From: Saccharothrix obliqua | Lineage (GTDB): Bacteria > Actinomycetota > Actinomycetes > Mycobacteriales > Pseudonocardiaceae | Direction: 5' to 3' | NCBI RefSeq assembly: GCF_019375475.1 | Contig: NZ_JAHXGQ010000006.1 | Span: 248,001-312,000, forward strand | DNA length: 64,000 nt | Part shown: positions 32,724 to 41,266 of the stretch, one piece after another | Layout of the letters: the number at the start of each line of letters is the position of its first letter | How positions within the stretch are numbered: the first letter of the stretch is position 1 | Made by a program: the position numbers and the translations under genes | Notes under the pieces: model-generated | The model's database searches: none | Seen by the model: only the letters and a program-made list of their open reading frames with translations | What the model was told of the DNA's origin: nothing

Positions 32724-35700
32724 TTGTCGATTGGTGCTGCCGCGCGCGCTCGCGCGGCCAGACAGGTGTGGCGGACGGCGACGGCGGCGTTGCTGGTCGG
32801 CCTGCTCGCGGTCGGCGGGCAGCCGGCCTGGGCGGACGAGGTCGGTTCGCCGGAGACCCCGACCGAAACCGTGGCCGAAACCGTTGTGCCGGTGGGCACA
32901 CCGGCTGAGGGCGAGTCCACGGAGCCGGGGCAGGAACCTGTCCAAGAGCCGGTCCAAGAGCCGGAGGAGCCGGTCACGACGCCGGCGGAAACGCCTGCCG
33001 TGCCGGCCGGGGAAAAGACCGCCGCGGAAATCGCCGCCCCGGCTGATTTGCGGCTCACCGCGGCATTCGACCGGGCCGAGTACGAGCCCGCGTCGGAGCT
33101 GCCCCTCACGGTCACCGTGGAGAACGTCGGCGGCACGAAGGCCACCGGCGTCTCGTTCCAGCGCACCGGCGGCAACGTGTCGTTGGACCGCGGCTGGGAG
33201 CAGTTGGGGCGCAGCTACGACCTGGAACCCGGCGGGAAGCTGGTGTTCGAGCTGGGCGCGCGCCAGCACCGGCAGGACGACGACTACGCGGAGTTCACCC
33301 TCCTCGCCTACCACTCGGTGACCGACCCGACGCCCGCCGACAACCGGGCGACCACCCGGGCGAGCGTCCCGCAGCTGCGCGGCCGGGCGGCCGGTGTGCT
33401 CTACACCGACGCCAACCGCAACGGGCGGTTCGACGCCGGCGAGCAGCGGGCCGGTCAGGAGCTGCGCGGGTGGGGCGGCCGTCCGTCGACCTCGCTCAAC
33501 GCCGTGACCGACCAGGACGGCCGGTTCGCCTTCGAGAACCTGCCGGTCGGCGAGTACACGCTGACCCTGGCCGACTCCTCGATCGTGGTGCGGCCCGGGT
33601 TCGGCCGGTTCACCGTCCAGCGCGACGCGACGACCGAGCTGGCGATCCCCACCGCCCCGCCGGTGTCGGAGGTGCTGGACGCGCGCATGGAGTTCGACCG
33701 CGACTCGTACCAGCGCGACGACCAGGTCAACGTCCTGATCACGCTCACCAACAAGGGCATCGATCCGCTGACGAACGTCATCGCCGTGTGCAACCGCGTC
33801 GGAGAGGCGTGGGTCCTCGACGGCACGGGCCCCGGCTGGGCGCCCCTGGACTACCGCGGCTCCGGCACCACGCTGGCCGCCGGTGAGACGAAGAACTTCG
33901 TCATCCCTGACGTCGTCCCGAACGCCGCCTACGAGGGCGGTCGGCTGCGCACCGCGTGCGAGTTCGGCAACGACGGCGCCAACAGCGACGGCCACGGCTA
34001 CGTGAGCGCGTCGGACAACGCGAAGGTCGTCGGCGCACGTGGTTCGGCGAAGGGCATGGTGACCCTCTACACGGGACAGTCCGCGCCCCTGCCCGGCGTG
34101 ACGCTCCTGCTGCTCGACCAGACCACGAAGCAGGTCGTCACACGGACCCAGTCGGACGCGACCGGCTGGTGGCAGTTCGACAACGTGCCGGTCGGCGACT
34201 ACGACGTTCTCGTCACCGGCCCGTACCAGCCACGCCGCGACCCCGCGGGTTTCGTGCTGCGGGTGCACGGCGGGTACGTCAGCCAGTGGGGCTTCGAGGT
34301 CGTGGACGGCCCGCTGGTGGAGGAACCGCGCCCGGTCCCGAACATCAAGGTGACCGCGTCGTTCGACAAGCCGTCCTACGACATCAACGACCAGATCAAG
34401 GTCACGGTCAAGGTCGCCAACGTCGGCACCGCGATCGCCCGGTACGTGCGCTTCGAGAACGACTGGTCGACGCGGGGCCAGCTGGCCTACGACCTCATGC
34501 AGTGGGGCGGCATGTACTCGGGCGGGGTGGAGATCGCGCCCGGTCAGGAGCACGTGGTCACGCTGACCGGTGTCGTCGGCTGGTCGCCCGACGACGTGGT
34601 GCGGCTCGCGGGCGCCATCACGACGCCCGGGGACGTCGACCCGGCCGACAACCGGTTCGACCTGAGCGCGGCGGTCACGCACCGCACCGGTACGGCGACC
34701 ACGGTCGCGTACGGCGACCTCGACGGCGATGCCGCGTTCGACGAGGGCGAGGGCCTGCCGAACGTGCGGATCACGTTCGAGGGCGGCCTGCCGCGCCGCT
34801 GGTTCGAGGGCACGACCGACGCGTCGGGCCGGTTCCGGCTGGAGGGCGCGCCCGCGGGCAAGTACGTCGTGCGGCTGCACGACGAGAAGACCGGCTGGGT
34901 GCGTGCCGGCACGGTGGACCTCGTGGTCCAGCCGGACCAGGAGGTCACCGTCCACTACGAGATGGTGCGCCCGCTGTCCGACCAGCTGCACGCGTCGCTT
35001 GAGTTCGACCGCGACTCGTACGGCCAAGGTGACCGCGTGCAGGTCGCGGTGAAGCTGTGGAACACGGGCTCCGAAACGATCCGGGCCAAGGCGTTCTGCG
35101 GCAGCGCGGAGTTGCCCGCCGTGTTCAACGACGCGGCGTGGGGCCCGTTGGACTGGCACGGTCCCGGTGTCGACGTCGGTCCGGGTGAGACCAAGTCGTT
35201 CGTGTTCGACAACGCGGTGCCGGAGTACGCCGCCGCGTACGGCATGTTCGGCGCGTGGTGCTCGTTCGGCCCGGAATCGGTCGTCGGCCTGCCGCAGGCG
35301 TCGGACGTGGCACGCGTGCCCGGCCAGGTGTGGTCGGTGTCCGGCCGGGTGCTCAACGGCACCGGCGTGAACCCGCCCGCCGTGCCGAACGTGACGATCG
35401 TGCTGCTGGACTTCTTCACCAACAAGCCGGTGGCGCGGGCGGTGGCGGACGGCAACGGCGAGTTCGCGTTCACGGACATCCCGGTCGGCTACTACACGCC
35501 GGTCGTCGTCGGCCCGTGGAAGTTCAACACGAACTGGGGCCCGTACCCGATGTTCAAGGTGATCGCCGGCGGGGCGCAGCGGCGGGACATCCACGTCGAC
35601 CCCGGTCCCGCGGTGGCCGACCCGGGCTACCCGGAGACGCCGCAGCAGCCCGGCGTGAACCCGCCCGCCGAAGCCGCGGCGACCGGCGGTAGTCAGGCGA

Positions 35701-35846
35701 CCGGCGGTAGCGCGGCGACCGGTGCCGGCGCGTCGCCCGTGCTGGCGGCGACCGGCGCGAGCGTGACCGGCCTCGGGCTCATCGGCCTGCTGGTGCTGGC
35801 GGCCGGCGCGGGCGCGGTGTTCGCGGGACGGCGTCGCACGGCCTGA
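32724..35846 (+). CDS. Sortase-anchored surface protein with four repeated two-domain units
   Basis: This 1040-residue protein has a signal peptide (WRTATAALLVGLLAVGGQPA, cleavage after AWA near 37), a Pro/Glu-rich stalk (40-100) and four repeats of a two-domain unit. The first domain starts with a motif like LEFDRDSYGQGDRVQVAVKL (near 108, 320, 543 and 752) and looks like a CARDB/DUF11-type beta fold. The second has a prealbumin-like/SdrD-B pattern (LYTDANRNGRFDAGEQ, then DGRFAFENLPVGEYTL). The C terminus has a Gly/Ala/Thr linker, LAATG at 1007-1011, a membrane helix and RRRTA. LAxTG is the class E sortase signal of actinobacteria. TTG start follows GGGGGA. A sortase is not in the window. 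Adhesion or stalk function is inferred. Confidence 0.85.
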   Translation: MSIGAAARARAARQVWRTATAALLVGLLAVGGQPAWADEVGSPETPTETVAETVVPVGTPAEGESTEPGQEPVQEPVQEPEEPVTTPAETPAVPAGEKTAAEIAAPADLRLTAAFDRAEYEPASELPLTVTVENVGGTKATGVSFQRTGGNVSLDRGWEQLGRSYDLEPGGKLVFELGARQHRQDDDYAEFTLLAYHSVTDPTPADNRATTRASVPQLRGRAAGVLYTDANRNGRFDAGEQRAGQELRGWGGRPSTSLNAVTDQDGRFAFENLPVGEYTLTLADSSIVVRPGFGRFTVQRDATTELAIPTAPPVSEVLDARMEFDRDSYQRDDQVNVLITLTNKGIDPLTNVIAVCNRVGEAWVLDGTGPGWAPLDYRGSGTTLAAGETKNFVIPDVVPNAAYEGGRLRTACEFGNDGANSDGHGYVSASDNAKVVGARGSAKGMVTLYTGQSAPLPGVTLLLLDQTTKQVVTRTQSDATGWWQFDNVPVGDYDVLVTGPYQPRRDPAGFVLRVHGGYVSQWGFEVVDGPLVEEPRPVPNIKVTASFDKPSYDINDQIKVTVKVANVGTAIARYVRFENDWSTRGQLAYDLMQWGGMYSGGVEIAPGQEHVVTLTGVVGWSPDDVVRLAGAITTPGDVDPADNRFDLSAAVTHRTGTATTVAYGDLDGDAAFDEGEGLPNVRITFEGGLPRRWFEGTTDASGRFRLEGAPAGKYVVRLHDEKTGWVRAGTVDLVVQPDQEVTVHYEMVRPLSDQLHASLEFDRDSYGQGDRVQVAVKLWNTGSETIRAKAFCGSAELPAVFNDAAWGPLDWHGPGVDVGPGETKSFVFDNAVPEYAAAYGMFGAWCSFGPESVVGLPQASDVARVPGQVWSVSGRVLNGTGVNPPAVPNVTIVLLDFFTNKPVARAVADGNGEFAFTDIPVGYYTPVVVGPWKFNTNWGPYPMFKVIAGGAQRRDIHVDPGPAVADPGYPETPQQPGVNPPAEAAATGGSQATGGSAATGAGASPVLAATGASVTGLGLIGLLVLAAGAGAVFAGRRRTA

Positions 35847-35863
35847 CACAGCTCGACCCCGAG

Positions 35864-35892
35864 GGGCGCGGTGCCGACAAGGCGCCGCGCCC
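35864..35892. terminator. Bidirectional hairpin after the surface protein
   Basis: GGGCGCGGTGCC (35864-35875) pairs with GGCGCCGCGCCC (35881-35892), one wobble, loop GACAA. It lies between the convergent surface-protein and MarR genes. Confidence 0.7.
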
Positions 35893-35901
35893 TTCCGCAT
35901 G

Positions 35902-36327
35902 TCAGGACAGGGCGTCCGCCACCCGGGACAGGAGTGCACGTAGTGCGGTGCGTTCTTCGGCGCTCAACGCGTCGGACATCCGCCGCTCCACGGCCGTCAC
36001 GTGCTCGTCGGCGACGGCGAACACCCGGCGTCCGGCCTCGGTGAGCCGGGTTTCCAGCACGTTGCGGTGCACGTCGTGGGGCACACGCGCGATCAACGAG
36101 GCCGTTTCCAGGTTGCGCAGGATGGTCGTCATGGTCTGCGGCGTCACGCGGCACCGCCTGGCAAGCTCGGCGGCGGAGATGCCGGGTGCGTCGGCCAGCA
36201 CCAGCAGCGCGACGTACTGGGGCACGGTCAGGCCGGTCGGCCGGAGGGCCTGCTGCTTGGCCTGCGTCATGGCGTGCTCGACGCGTTTGACGTCGCCGCC
36301 CAGGCGTTCCTCGAACGGCATACCCAT
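35902..36327 (-). CDS. MarR family transcriptional regulator
   Basis: This 141-residue protein has the MarR core: TVPQYVALLVLADAPGISAA, recognition helix CRVTPQTMTTILRNLETASL (about 62-81) and wing VHRNVLETRLTEAGRRV. ATG at 36327 gives MGMPFEERLGGDV; another ATG two codons later is possible. It is divergent from an SMP-30-like secreted protein, and a palindrome between them (36358-36373) is the likely operator for both. Confidence 0.88.
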   Translation of the reverse strand: MGMPFEERLGGDVKRVEHAMTQAKQQALRPTGLTVPQYVALLVLADAPGISAAELARRCRVTPQTMTTILRNLETASLIARVPHDVHRNVLETRLTEAGRRVFAVADEHVTAVERRMSDALSAEERTALRALLSRVADALS

Positions 36328-36357
36328 GTTCGTGATCGTAATGGGTCCGTTGACGCG

Positions 36358-36373
36358 TATCAGAGGGCTGATA
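36358..36373. promoter_or_regulatory. Candidate MarR operator
   Basis: TATCAG-AGGG-CTGATA is a perfect inverted repeat in the 79-base gap between the divergent MarR and SMP-30-like genes. Its size and position fit a MarR dimer site controlling both promoters. Confidence 0.55.
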
Positions 36374-36406
36374 TAGCTTCGCGCCCTGATCCGACTACGA
36401 GGATGG

Positions 36407-37363
36407 ATGAGTATGCGCCTCCTGATCCCGCTGGTCGTGGCGTTATCGGTCGTGACCGCCGCCCCGGCCTCCGCCCACCAGCGTTCCGACGTCATCACCG
36501 GGCACTCCGCCGAACTTCACCCGGAGGGAGTCACCTGGGACCCGGTCCGCAACGCCTTCCTGCTGGGCTCCGTCCGGCACGGCACCGTCGAGGTCCTGCG
36601 TGACGGCGTCACCCGGACCCTCGCCGCCGACCCCCGGATGATCTCCACGTTCGGCCTGCACGTCGCCGGCACCAAGCTCTACGTCACCTACGCCGACATG
36701 GGCCTGGCCCGCCGCTCCACGCCCGACACGACCTTCAAGTCCTCCGGCCTCGCGGTGTTCGACCTGTTCACCGGCAAGGCGAAGCGGTTCACCGACCTGG
36801 CCATCGGCGACGGCCCGCACGCCGCCAACGACGTGGCCGTCGACTGGTACGGCAACGCGTACGTCACCGACATCGCCTCCGACGCGATCTACAAGGTCGA
36901 TTCGCGCGGCAACGCGTCCGTGCTGGTGCGCGACCCTCGGTTCAAGAGCCCGAGCATCGGCCTGAACGGCATCGCCTGGCACCCCGCGGGCTACCTCCTG
37001 GTCGGCCGCTACGACACCGGCACCGTGTTCCGGGTGCCGCTGACCAACCCCGCCGCGTTCACCGAGGTCGCCCTGGAGCGCCCGGTGGTCGGCGCGGACG
37101 GCGTCGACCTGCGACCCGACGGCAGCCTCGCGGTCGTCACCAACAACCTCGGCTCGCCCGGCGAGAACGGCGTCACCGTGCTGCGGTCCCGCGACAACTG
37201 GCGGTCCGCGCGCGTCACCGACCACGTCGCGCCGTGGGCCGACAACGAGCCCACCACCATCGCACGCACGCCGCGCGGCAGCTACGTCCTCGACGGCGAC
37301 CTGGGCAAGCTCCTCTCCGGCACGGGCACGTCCGACACCTTCACCCTCCGCAAGCTGCGCTGA
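36407..37363 (+). CDS. Secreted SMP-30/gluconolactonase-like beta-propeller protein
   Basis: This 318-residue protein has a signal peptide (LLIPLVVALSVVTAAPASA, cleavage near 24). Its propeller repeats include HPEGVTWDPVRNAFLLGS, AANDVAVDWYGNAYVTDIAS, GLNGIAWHPAGYLLVGRYDTG and ADGVDLRPDGSLAVVTNN. The Glu in HPEGVTWD, the Asn in ANDVAVD and the Asp in GADGVDLR are placed like metal ligands of SMP-30 enzymes. It may be a secreted lactonase. ACGAGG precedes the ATG. The divergent MarR protein probably controls it, perhaps in response to its substrate. Confidence 0.8.
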   Translation: MSMRLLIPLVVALSVVTAAPASAHQRSDVITGHSAELHPEGVTWDPVRNAFLLGSVRHGTVEVLRDGVTRTLAADPRMISTFGLHVAGTKLYVTYADMGLARRSTPDTTFKSSGLAVFDLFTGKAKRFTDLAIGDGPHAANDVAVDWYGNAYVTDIASDAIYKVDSRGNASVLVRDPRFKSPSIGLNGIAWHPAGYLLVGRYDTGTVFRVPLTNPAAFTEVALERPVVGADGVDLRPDGSLAVVTNNLGSPGENGVTVLRSRDNWRSARVTDHVAPWADNEPTTIARTPRGSYVLDGDLGKLLSGTGTSDTFTLRKLR

Positions 37364-37373
37364 CCCACCGCAC

Positions 37374-37407
37374 GGGGCGCGGTGTCGCGGGAACCACACC
37401 GCGCCCC
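37374..37407 (+). terminator. Hairpin after the SMP-30-like gene
   Basis: GGGGCGCGGTGT (37374-37385) pairs perfectly with ACACCGCGCCCC (37396-37407) across ten bases, 10 bases after the stop. Confidence 0.75.
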
Positions 37408-37467
37408 CCGGCGCAGAGTGTTAGCGTCGCTAACCAACTGTGCCGGCAACGAGCGGAAGAGGTGGCC

Positions 37468-38217
37468 GTGACGACGTTGGAGGCGATCCTCGTCGTCGTC
37501 GCCGGGGTCTTCGCGGGCGGTATCAACACCGTGGTGGGCTCCGGGACGCTGGTGACGTTCCCCGTGCTGCTGGCCGTCGGCTTCCCGCCGGTCACGGCCA
37601 ACGTCTCGAACAGCCTCGGCCTGGTGCCCGGCTCGCTCAGCGGCGCCGTCGGCTACCGGCGCGAGCTGGTCGGCCAGGGACCGCGGGTCAAGCGGCTGCT
37701 GCCCGCCTCGCTGCTCGGCGGCCTGATCGGCGCGGTGCTGCTGATCAAGCTGCCGGAGGACGCGTTCGCCGCGATCGTGCCGGTGCTGATCGCCGTCGCG
37801 CTGGTCCTGGTCGTGCTCCAGCCGTGGTTGAACCGGAAGCTCGCCGAACGGGAACGGCACGAGCACGGCGGTGTCACGCTGTGGATCGGCGTGTTCCTCG
37901 CCGGCATCTACGGCGGCTACTTCGGCGCGGCGCAGGGCGTGCTGGTGATGGGCATGATGGGCGTGCTCATGAACGAGCACATCCAGCGGATGAACGCCCT
38001 GAAGAACGTGCTCACCGCGTTCGTGAACCTCATCGCCGGCGTGCTGTTCATCTTCATCGCCGACGTCGCGTGGGACGCCGTGCTGCTGCTCGCCCTCGGT
38101 TCCGTCATCGGTGGCCAGATCGGCGCGAAGGTCGGCCGCCGGCTCCCACCGGTCGCGCTGCGCGCGGTGATCGTGCTGGTGGGAGCGGTGGCCATCATCC
38201 AGATCCTGACCCGCTGA
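37468..38217 (+). CDS. TauE/SafE family membrane permease
   Basis: This 249-residue protein has about eight membrane helices. AGVFAGGINTVVGSGTLVTFPVLL near the start and IYGGYFGAAQGVLVMGMMGVL near 150 are the paired G-rich repeat motifs of TauE/SafE exporters, which move sulfonates or sulfite-like anions. Substrate is not known. GTG at 37468 has AGAGG at good spacing; a GTG six bases earlier is possible. It ends within a palindrome shared with the convergent pat gene. Confidence 0.9.
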   Translation: MTTLEAILVVVAGVFAGGINTVVGSGTLVTFPVLLAVGFPPVTANVSNSLGLVPGSLSGAVGYRRELVGQGPRVKRLLPASLLGGLIGAVLLIKLPEDAFAAIVPVLIAVALVLVVLQPWLNRKLAERERHEHGGVTLWIGVFLAGIYGGYFGAAQGVLVMGMMGVLMNEHIQRMNALKNVLTAFVNLIAGVLFIFIADVAWDAVLLLALGSVIGGQIGAKVGRRLPPVALRAVIVLVGAVAIIQILTR

Positions 38218-38228
38218 CGGTCAGCGGG
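38210..38228. terminator. Palindrome covering two convergent stop codons
   Basis: CCCGCTGAC (38210-38218) and GTCAGCGGG (38220-38228) are perfect arms around one G. The TGA of the permease (38215-38217) and that of pat (38221-38223 on the reverse strand) both lie inside. It can fold as a short hairpin in both transcripts. Confidence 0.5.
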
Positions 38229-39288
38229 CGAACGACTTCGCCGCCGCGAGGAAGGTGTCGTTCTCCTCCGGCTCGCCGATGGTGATCCGCGCGCCGTCAT
38301 CGGCGAACGCACGCACCACGACCTTGTGCTCCAGGCAGTGCTCGTTGAACTCGGCCGTGCGCTCGCCCAGCGGCAACCACACGAAGTTCGCCTGCGTCAC
38401 CGGCACGTCGTACCCGGCGGCCAGCAGCTCGTCCCGCACCCGGCCGCGCTCGGCGACGATCGCCCGGCACCGCGTCATCAGCTCGTCCTCGGCGTCCAGC
38501 GACGCCAGCGCCGCCACCTGCGCCAGCGCGTTCACGCTGAACGGCACGTAGACCTTGCGCAGCGTCTCGGCCAGCTCGGGCGAGCCCACCGCGTACCCGA
38601 CGCGCAGCCCGGCCAGCCCGTACGCCTTGGAGAACGTGCGCAGCACCGCCACGTTGTCCCGACCCGCCGCCCAGTGCGCCTTGGCCACCTCGACGCCGTC
38701 CGGCACGTCCGGGTCGTCCACGAACTCCTTGTACGCCTCGTCCAGCACGACCAGCGTCTCCGCCGGCACCCGCTCGATGAACCGCTCGATCTCGTCCCGG
38801 CGCAACGCCGTGCCGGTCGGGTTGTTGGGGTTGCACACGAAGACCAGCCGGGTCTTCGGGGTGATCGCGTCGGCCATCGCGTCCAGGTCCAGGCCGTGGC
38901 CCGCGGTGAGCGGCACCCGCGTCTGCCCGGTGCCGACGACCTGCGCGATGATCGGGTACGCCTCGAAGGAGCGCCACGGGAACACCACCTCGTCGGCCTC
39001 CGTGCAGGTGGCTTGCACGAGCTGCTGGCACAGCGTCACCGAACCGCAGCCGACGGCCACCTGCCCCGCCGGCACGCCGAGCTTGTCGCCCAGGCGCGCC
39101 ACGAGGTCGGTGGCGGCGGTGTCGGGGTAGCGGTTCACGGCGGTGGCCGCGTCCGCGATCGCCCGCACCACGCTGGGCAGCGGTCCGGCGGACACCTCGT
39201 TGCTCGCCAGCTTGATCGCGCCGGGGATGGTTTTGCCCGGCACGTAACTGGGTAGCGCGGAGAGGTCTGCGCGGGTTCGCACGGTCAT
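38221..39288 (-). CDS. pat: Aromatic amino acid/histidinol-phosphate aminotransferase (Pat/HisC2)
   Basis: This 355-residue fold-type I PLP enzyme follows the actinobacterial Pat pattern (Rv3772-like). It starts LSALPSYVPGKTIPGAIKLA and continues VGCGSVTLCQQLVQA near 80 and FVCNPNNPTGTALR near 148. The PLP lysine lies in LRTFSKAYGLAGLRVGY near 223 and the substrate-binding Arg in ARITIGEPEEND near the end. It transfers amino groups between aromatic amino acids or histidinol phosphate and 2-oxoglutarate. There is no his operon around it, which favours the aromatic role. Confidence 0.92.
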   Translation of the reverse strand: MTVRTRADLSALPSYVPGKTIPGAIKLASNEVSAGPLPSVVRAIADAATAVNRYPDTAATDLVARLGDKLGVPAGQVAVGCGSVTLCQQLVQATCTEADEVVFPWRSFEAYPIIAQVVGTGQTRVPLTAGHGLDLDAMADAITPKTRLVFVCNPNNPTGTALRRDEIERFIERVPAETLVVLDEAYKEFVDDPDVPDGVEVAKAHWAAGRDNVAVLRTFSKAYGLAGLRVGYAVGSPELAETLRKVYVPFSVNALAQVAALASLDAEDELMTRCRAIVAERGRVRDELLAAGYDVPVTQANFVWLPLGERTAEFNEHCLEHKVVVRAFADDGARITIGEPEENDTFLAAAKSFAR

Positions 39289-39405
39289 CCGAGACTCCTT
39301 CCGGTTCTGAACTGGACGTTAGCCGCTCAAGACCCGGATGGGGCATACCCGCCGTTCGGTTGCTCACGTTGACTGCTGTTCACCCCCACGTGGAAGGGTT
39401 ACCGC

Positions 39406-40089
39406 ATGACAGCTACCCGCACCGAGACGCTCTCGCTCACCGACGGCCGCACGTTGCGGCTGACCGTCGCGGAGCCGGAGAACGCCGTCCGCGGCGGACT
39501 GGTCGTGCTGCACGAGGCGCGTGGCGTGACGGACACCGTCCGCGGACTCGTGAGCGGTCTCGCCGCCGAGGGGTGGCTCGCCGTCGCGCCGCACCTGTAC
39601 CACGACGCGGACGACGAGCCCGCGGACGCGGCGGAGCGGGCGAGTGAGCTGTCCGGCGAGACCGTGCTGGCCGACACGGATGTCGCGTTCGTGTGGCTGG
39701 GACAACGCGGCGTGAGCGCCGACCGGCTCGGTGTCATGGGCTTCGACCTGGGCGGATCGGTCGCGATGGTGGTTGCGGGAAGCCGAAGCATCGGTGCGGC
39801 GGTCACCGTCGGTGGTGGCGGCATCCTGGCGCCGCTGTCCGATGGCCTGCCGTCGCTGGTGGAGGTCGTGGAGGAGCTGACGTGCCCGTGGCTCGGGCTG
39901 TACGGAGATGACGACGAGGCGATCCCGAACAGCGACGTGGAGAAGCTCCGCGACGCCGCCGCGGCCGCGCCGGTGGCGACCGACGTGGTGCGGTTCCGCG
40001 ACACCGGCCACCGGTTCGACACCACCCCCGAGGCCAGCGCGGAAGCGTGGCAGCGCGCCCTCAACTGGTTCGACTCGCACCTGCGCTAG
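39406..40089 (+). CDS. Dienelactone hydrolase-family protein with Asp at the nucleophile position
   Basis: This 227-residue alpha/beta hydrolase has VLHEARGVTDTVRGLVSGLA near 34, the usual early motif, LAVAPHLYH near 58 and a late DTGHRFD (catalytic His region) near 204. The nucleophile elbow reads VMGFDLGGSVAM near 110; dienelactone hydrolases carry Cys (GxCxGG) there, but here codon GAC gives Asp. DDDEAIP near 166 supplies the acidic residue region. The enzyme could be inactive as a lactonase or use Asp as dehalogenases do. The ATG is divergent from pat. A hairpin follows at 40091-40110. Confidence 0.82.
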   Translation: MTATRTETLSLTDGRTLRLTVAEPENAVRGGLVVLHEARGVTDTVRGLVSGLAAEGWLAVAPHLYHDADDEPADAAERASELSGETVLADTDVAFVWLGQRGVSADRLGVMGFDLGGSVAMVVAGSRSIGAAVTVGGGGILAPLSDGLPSLVEVVEELTCPWLGLYGDDDEAIPNSDVEKLRDAAAAAPVATDVVRFRDTGHRFDTTPEASAEAWQRALNWFDSHLR

Positions 40090-40090
40090 C

Positions 40091-40110
40091 ACTCTCGGTA
40101 GAGAGTCTTT
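40091..40110 (+). terminator. Hairpin with short T run
   Basis: ACTCTC (40091-40096) pairs with GAGAGT (40101-40106), followed by CTTTCC. It follows the hydrolase stop at once. Confidence 0.55.
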
Positions 40111-40237
40111 CCGGTCGCTTGGAACCGGACGGCCCACCCGGTACATCTAAGGGGCGCGCCCGGAACGCCGGACGCGGGCGCAGCTGGGTAACGCGCGGCG
40201 CGGCTGCGGCGAAGACCGCAGTGCAGGGGGTTAACTG

Positions 40238-41266
40238 ATGAGCGACGGGTACACCGTTCCACTGGCACAACCCGCACCGGTCCCCGCACCCACCCCGGTG
40301 CCGGGACCCGTTGTGGACACCTCGACCACCCAGGTGATCACGCCGGACGTGCTCGCGGGCCTCGTGCCGACCGCGGCCCCGGACGTCACCCGGACGCTCA
40401 CCGCGCCACCCGGCACCGTGCCGGGCACCGACGCGACGACCACCCTGCCGGTGGACCCCCAGCCGACGGTGACCCTGCCGCCGAGCGCGACGCCCGAGCC
40501 CGTCCCGGCGGTCCAGCCGCCGCCCACCGACGTCACGCAGGTCATCACACCGCCGGCCGAGAGCACCCCGGGTGCGCTGCCGGCGGACCCGACCACGCCA
40601 CCGGAGACGCCGGACACCACCGCCCCGGGCGTCCCGTCCGGAGCGACGGAGGAGCCCGCGCCCGGCGTCGTCCCGCCCGTGACCACACCCGGCGCGACAC
40701 CTCCCGGCACGACACCGCCCGATGCGACCGCGCCCGGCACGAAGCCGGACGACACCTCGCCGGACGCGAAGCCCGACGGCAGCACGCCCGATGGCACCGC
40801 GCCCGGCACGACGCCCGACGGCACCGCGCCGGCCAAGCCGGGCACGACACCGGACGACGCACCGGGCCGCGGTGGCGCGTCACCGGGCACGTCGCACGGC
40901 AAGCCCACGGAGGCGGAGCTGGCCGAGCGGCAGGCGAAGCTGGACCTGGACAAGCAGGCCGTGCTGGGCCTGCTCAAGATCATCACGCAGGCGCGCGGCC
41001 TGGTGGACACCGTCCACACCAAGGCCGTCACGAGCCTGGACGTGGAACTCCAGTTCGGCAAGAACTGGGTCGGCGAGGCGATCAGCCGCCGGCTGCGCGA
41101 GGTCGCGGTCGGCGACAAGACATCCGCCGTGAGCGTGATCGGCGACTTCATGCAGGTGCTGTTCGAGGTCGAGCAGACCATCCGCGACGCGGCGCGCAAC
41201 CTGGAGTACGCCGACGACGACGCGGCGGACGCCTTCAACTCGGCGGGGGAGGCCAAGGGCCCGTGA
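40238..41266 (+). CDS. Pro/Thr-rich protein with helical C-terminal domain, T7SS-associated
   Basis: This 342-residue protein is a Pro/Thr/Ala low-complexity region (1-222) followed by a charged helical domain (about 225-342: EAELAERQAKLDLDKQAV, then LQFGKNWVGEAISRRLREVA). The C-terminal two-helix layout with a central Trp-Val-Gly resembles WXG100/PPE-type helical hairpins, and the next genes are PPE-like and EspG-like. It may be the helical partner of the PPE-like protein. GGGGG lies 8 bases before the ATG. The gene overlaps the next by 4 bases. Pure sequence does not give a firm family. Confidence 0.65.
   Translation: MSDGYTVPLAQPAPVPAPTPVPGPVVDTSTTQVITPDVLAGLVPTAAPDVTRTLTAPPGTVPGTDATTTLPVDPQPTVTLPPSATPEPVPAVQPPPTDVTQVITPPAESTPGALPADPTTPPETPDTTAPGVPSGATEEPAPGVVPPVTTPGATPPGTTPPDATAPGTKPDDTSPDAKPDGSTPDGTAPGTTPDGTAPAKPGTTPDDAPGRGGASPGTSHGKPTEAELAERQAKLDLDKQAVLGLLKIITQARGLVDTVHTKAVTSLDVELQFGKNWVGEAISRRLREVAVGDKTSAVSVIGDFMQVLFEVEQTIRDAARNLEYADDDAADAFNSAGEAKGP

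Noticed and set aside
32532-35939. 1135-codon reverse frame opposite the surface protein
   Set aside because: It is rich in Arg, His, Val and Gly with no domain, and lies antisense to a clear repeated, signal-peptide-bearing gene. High GC creates such frames.
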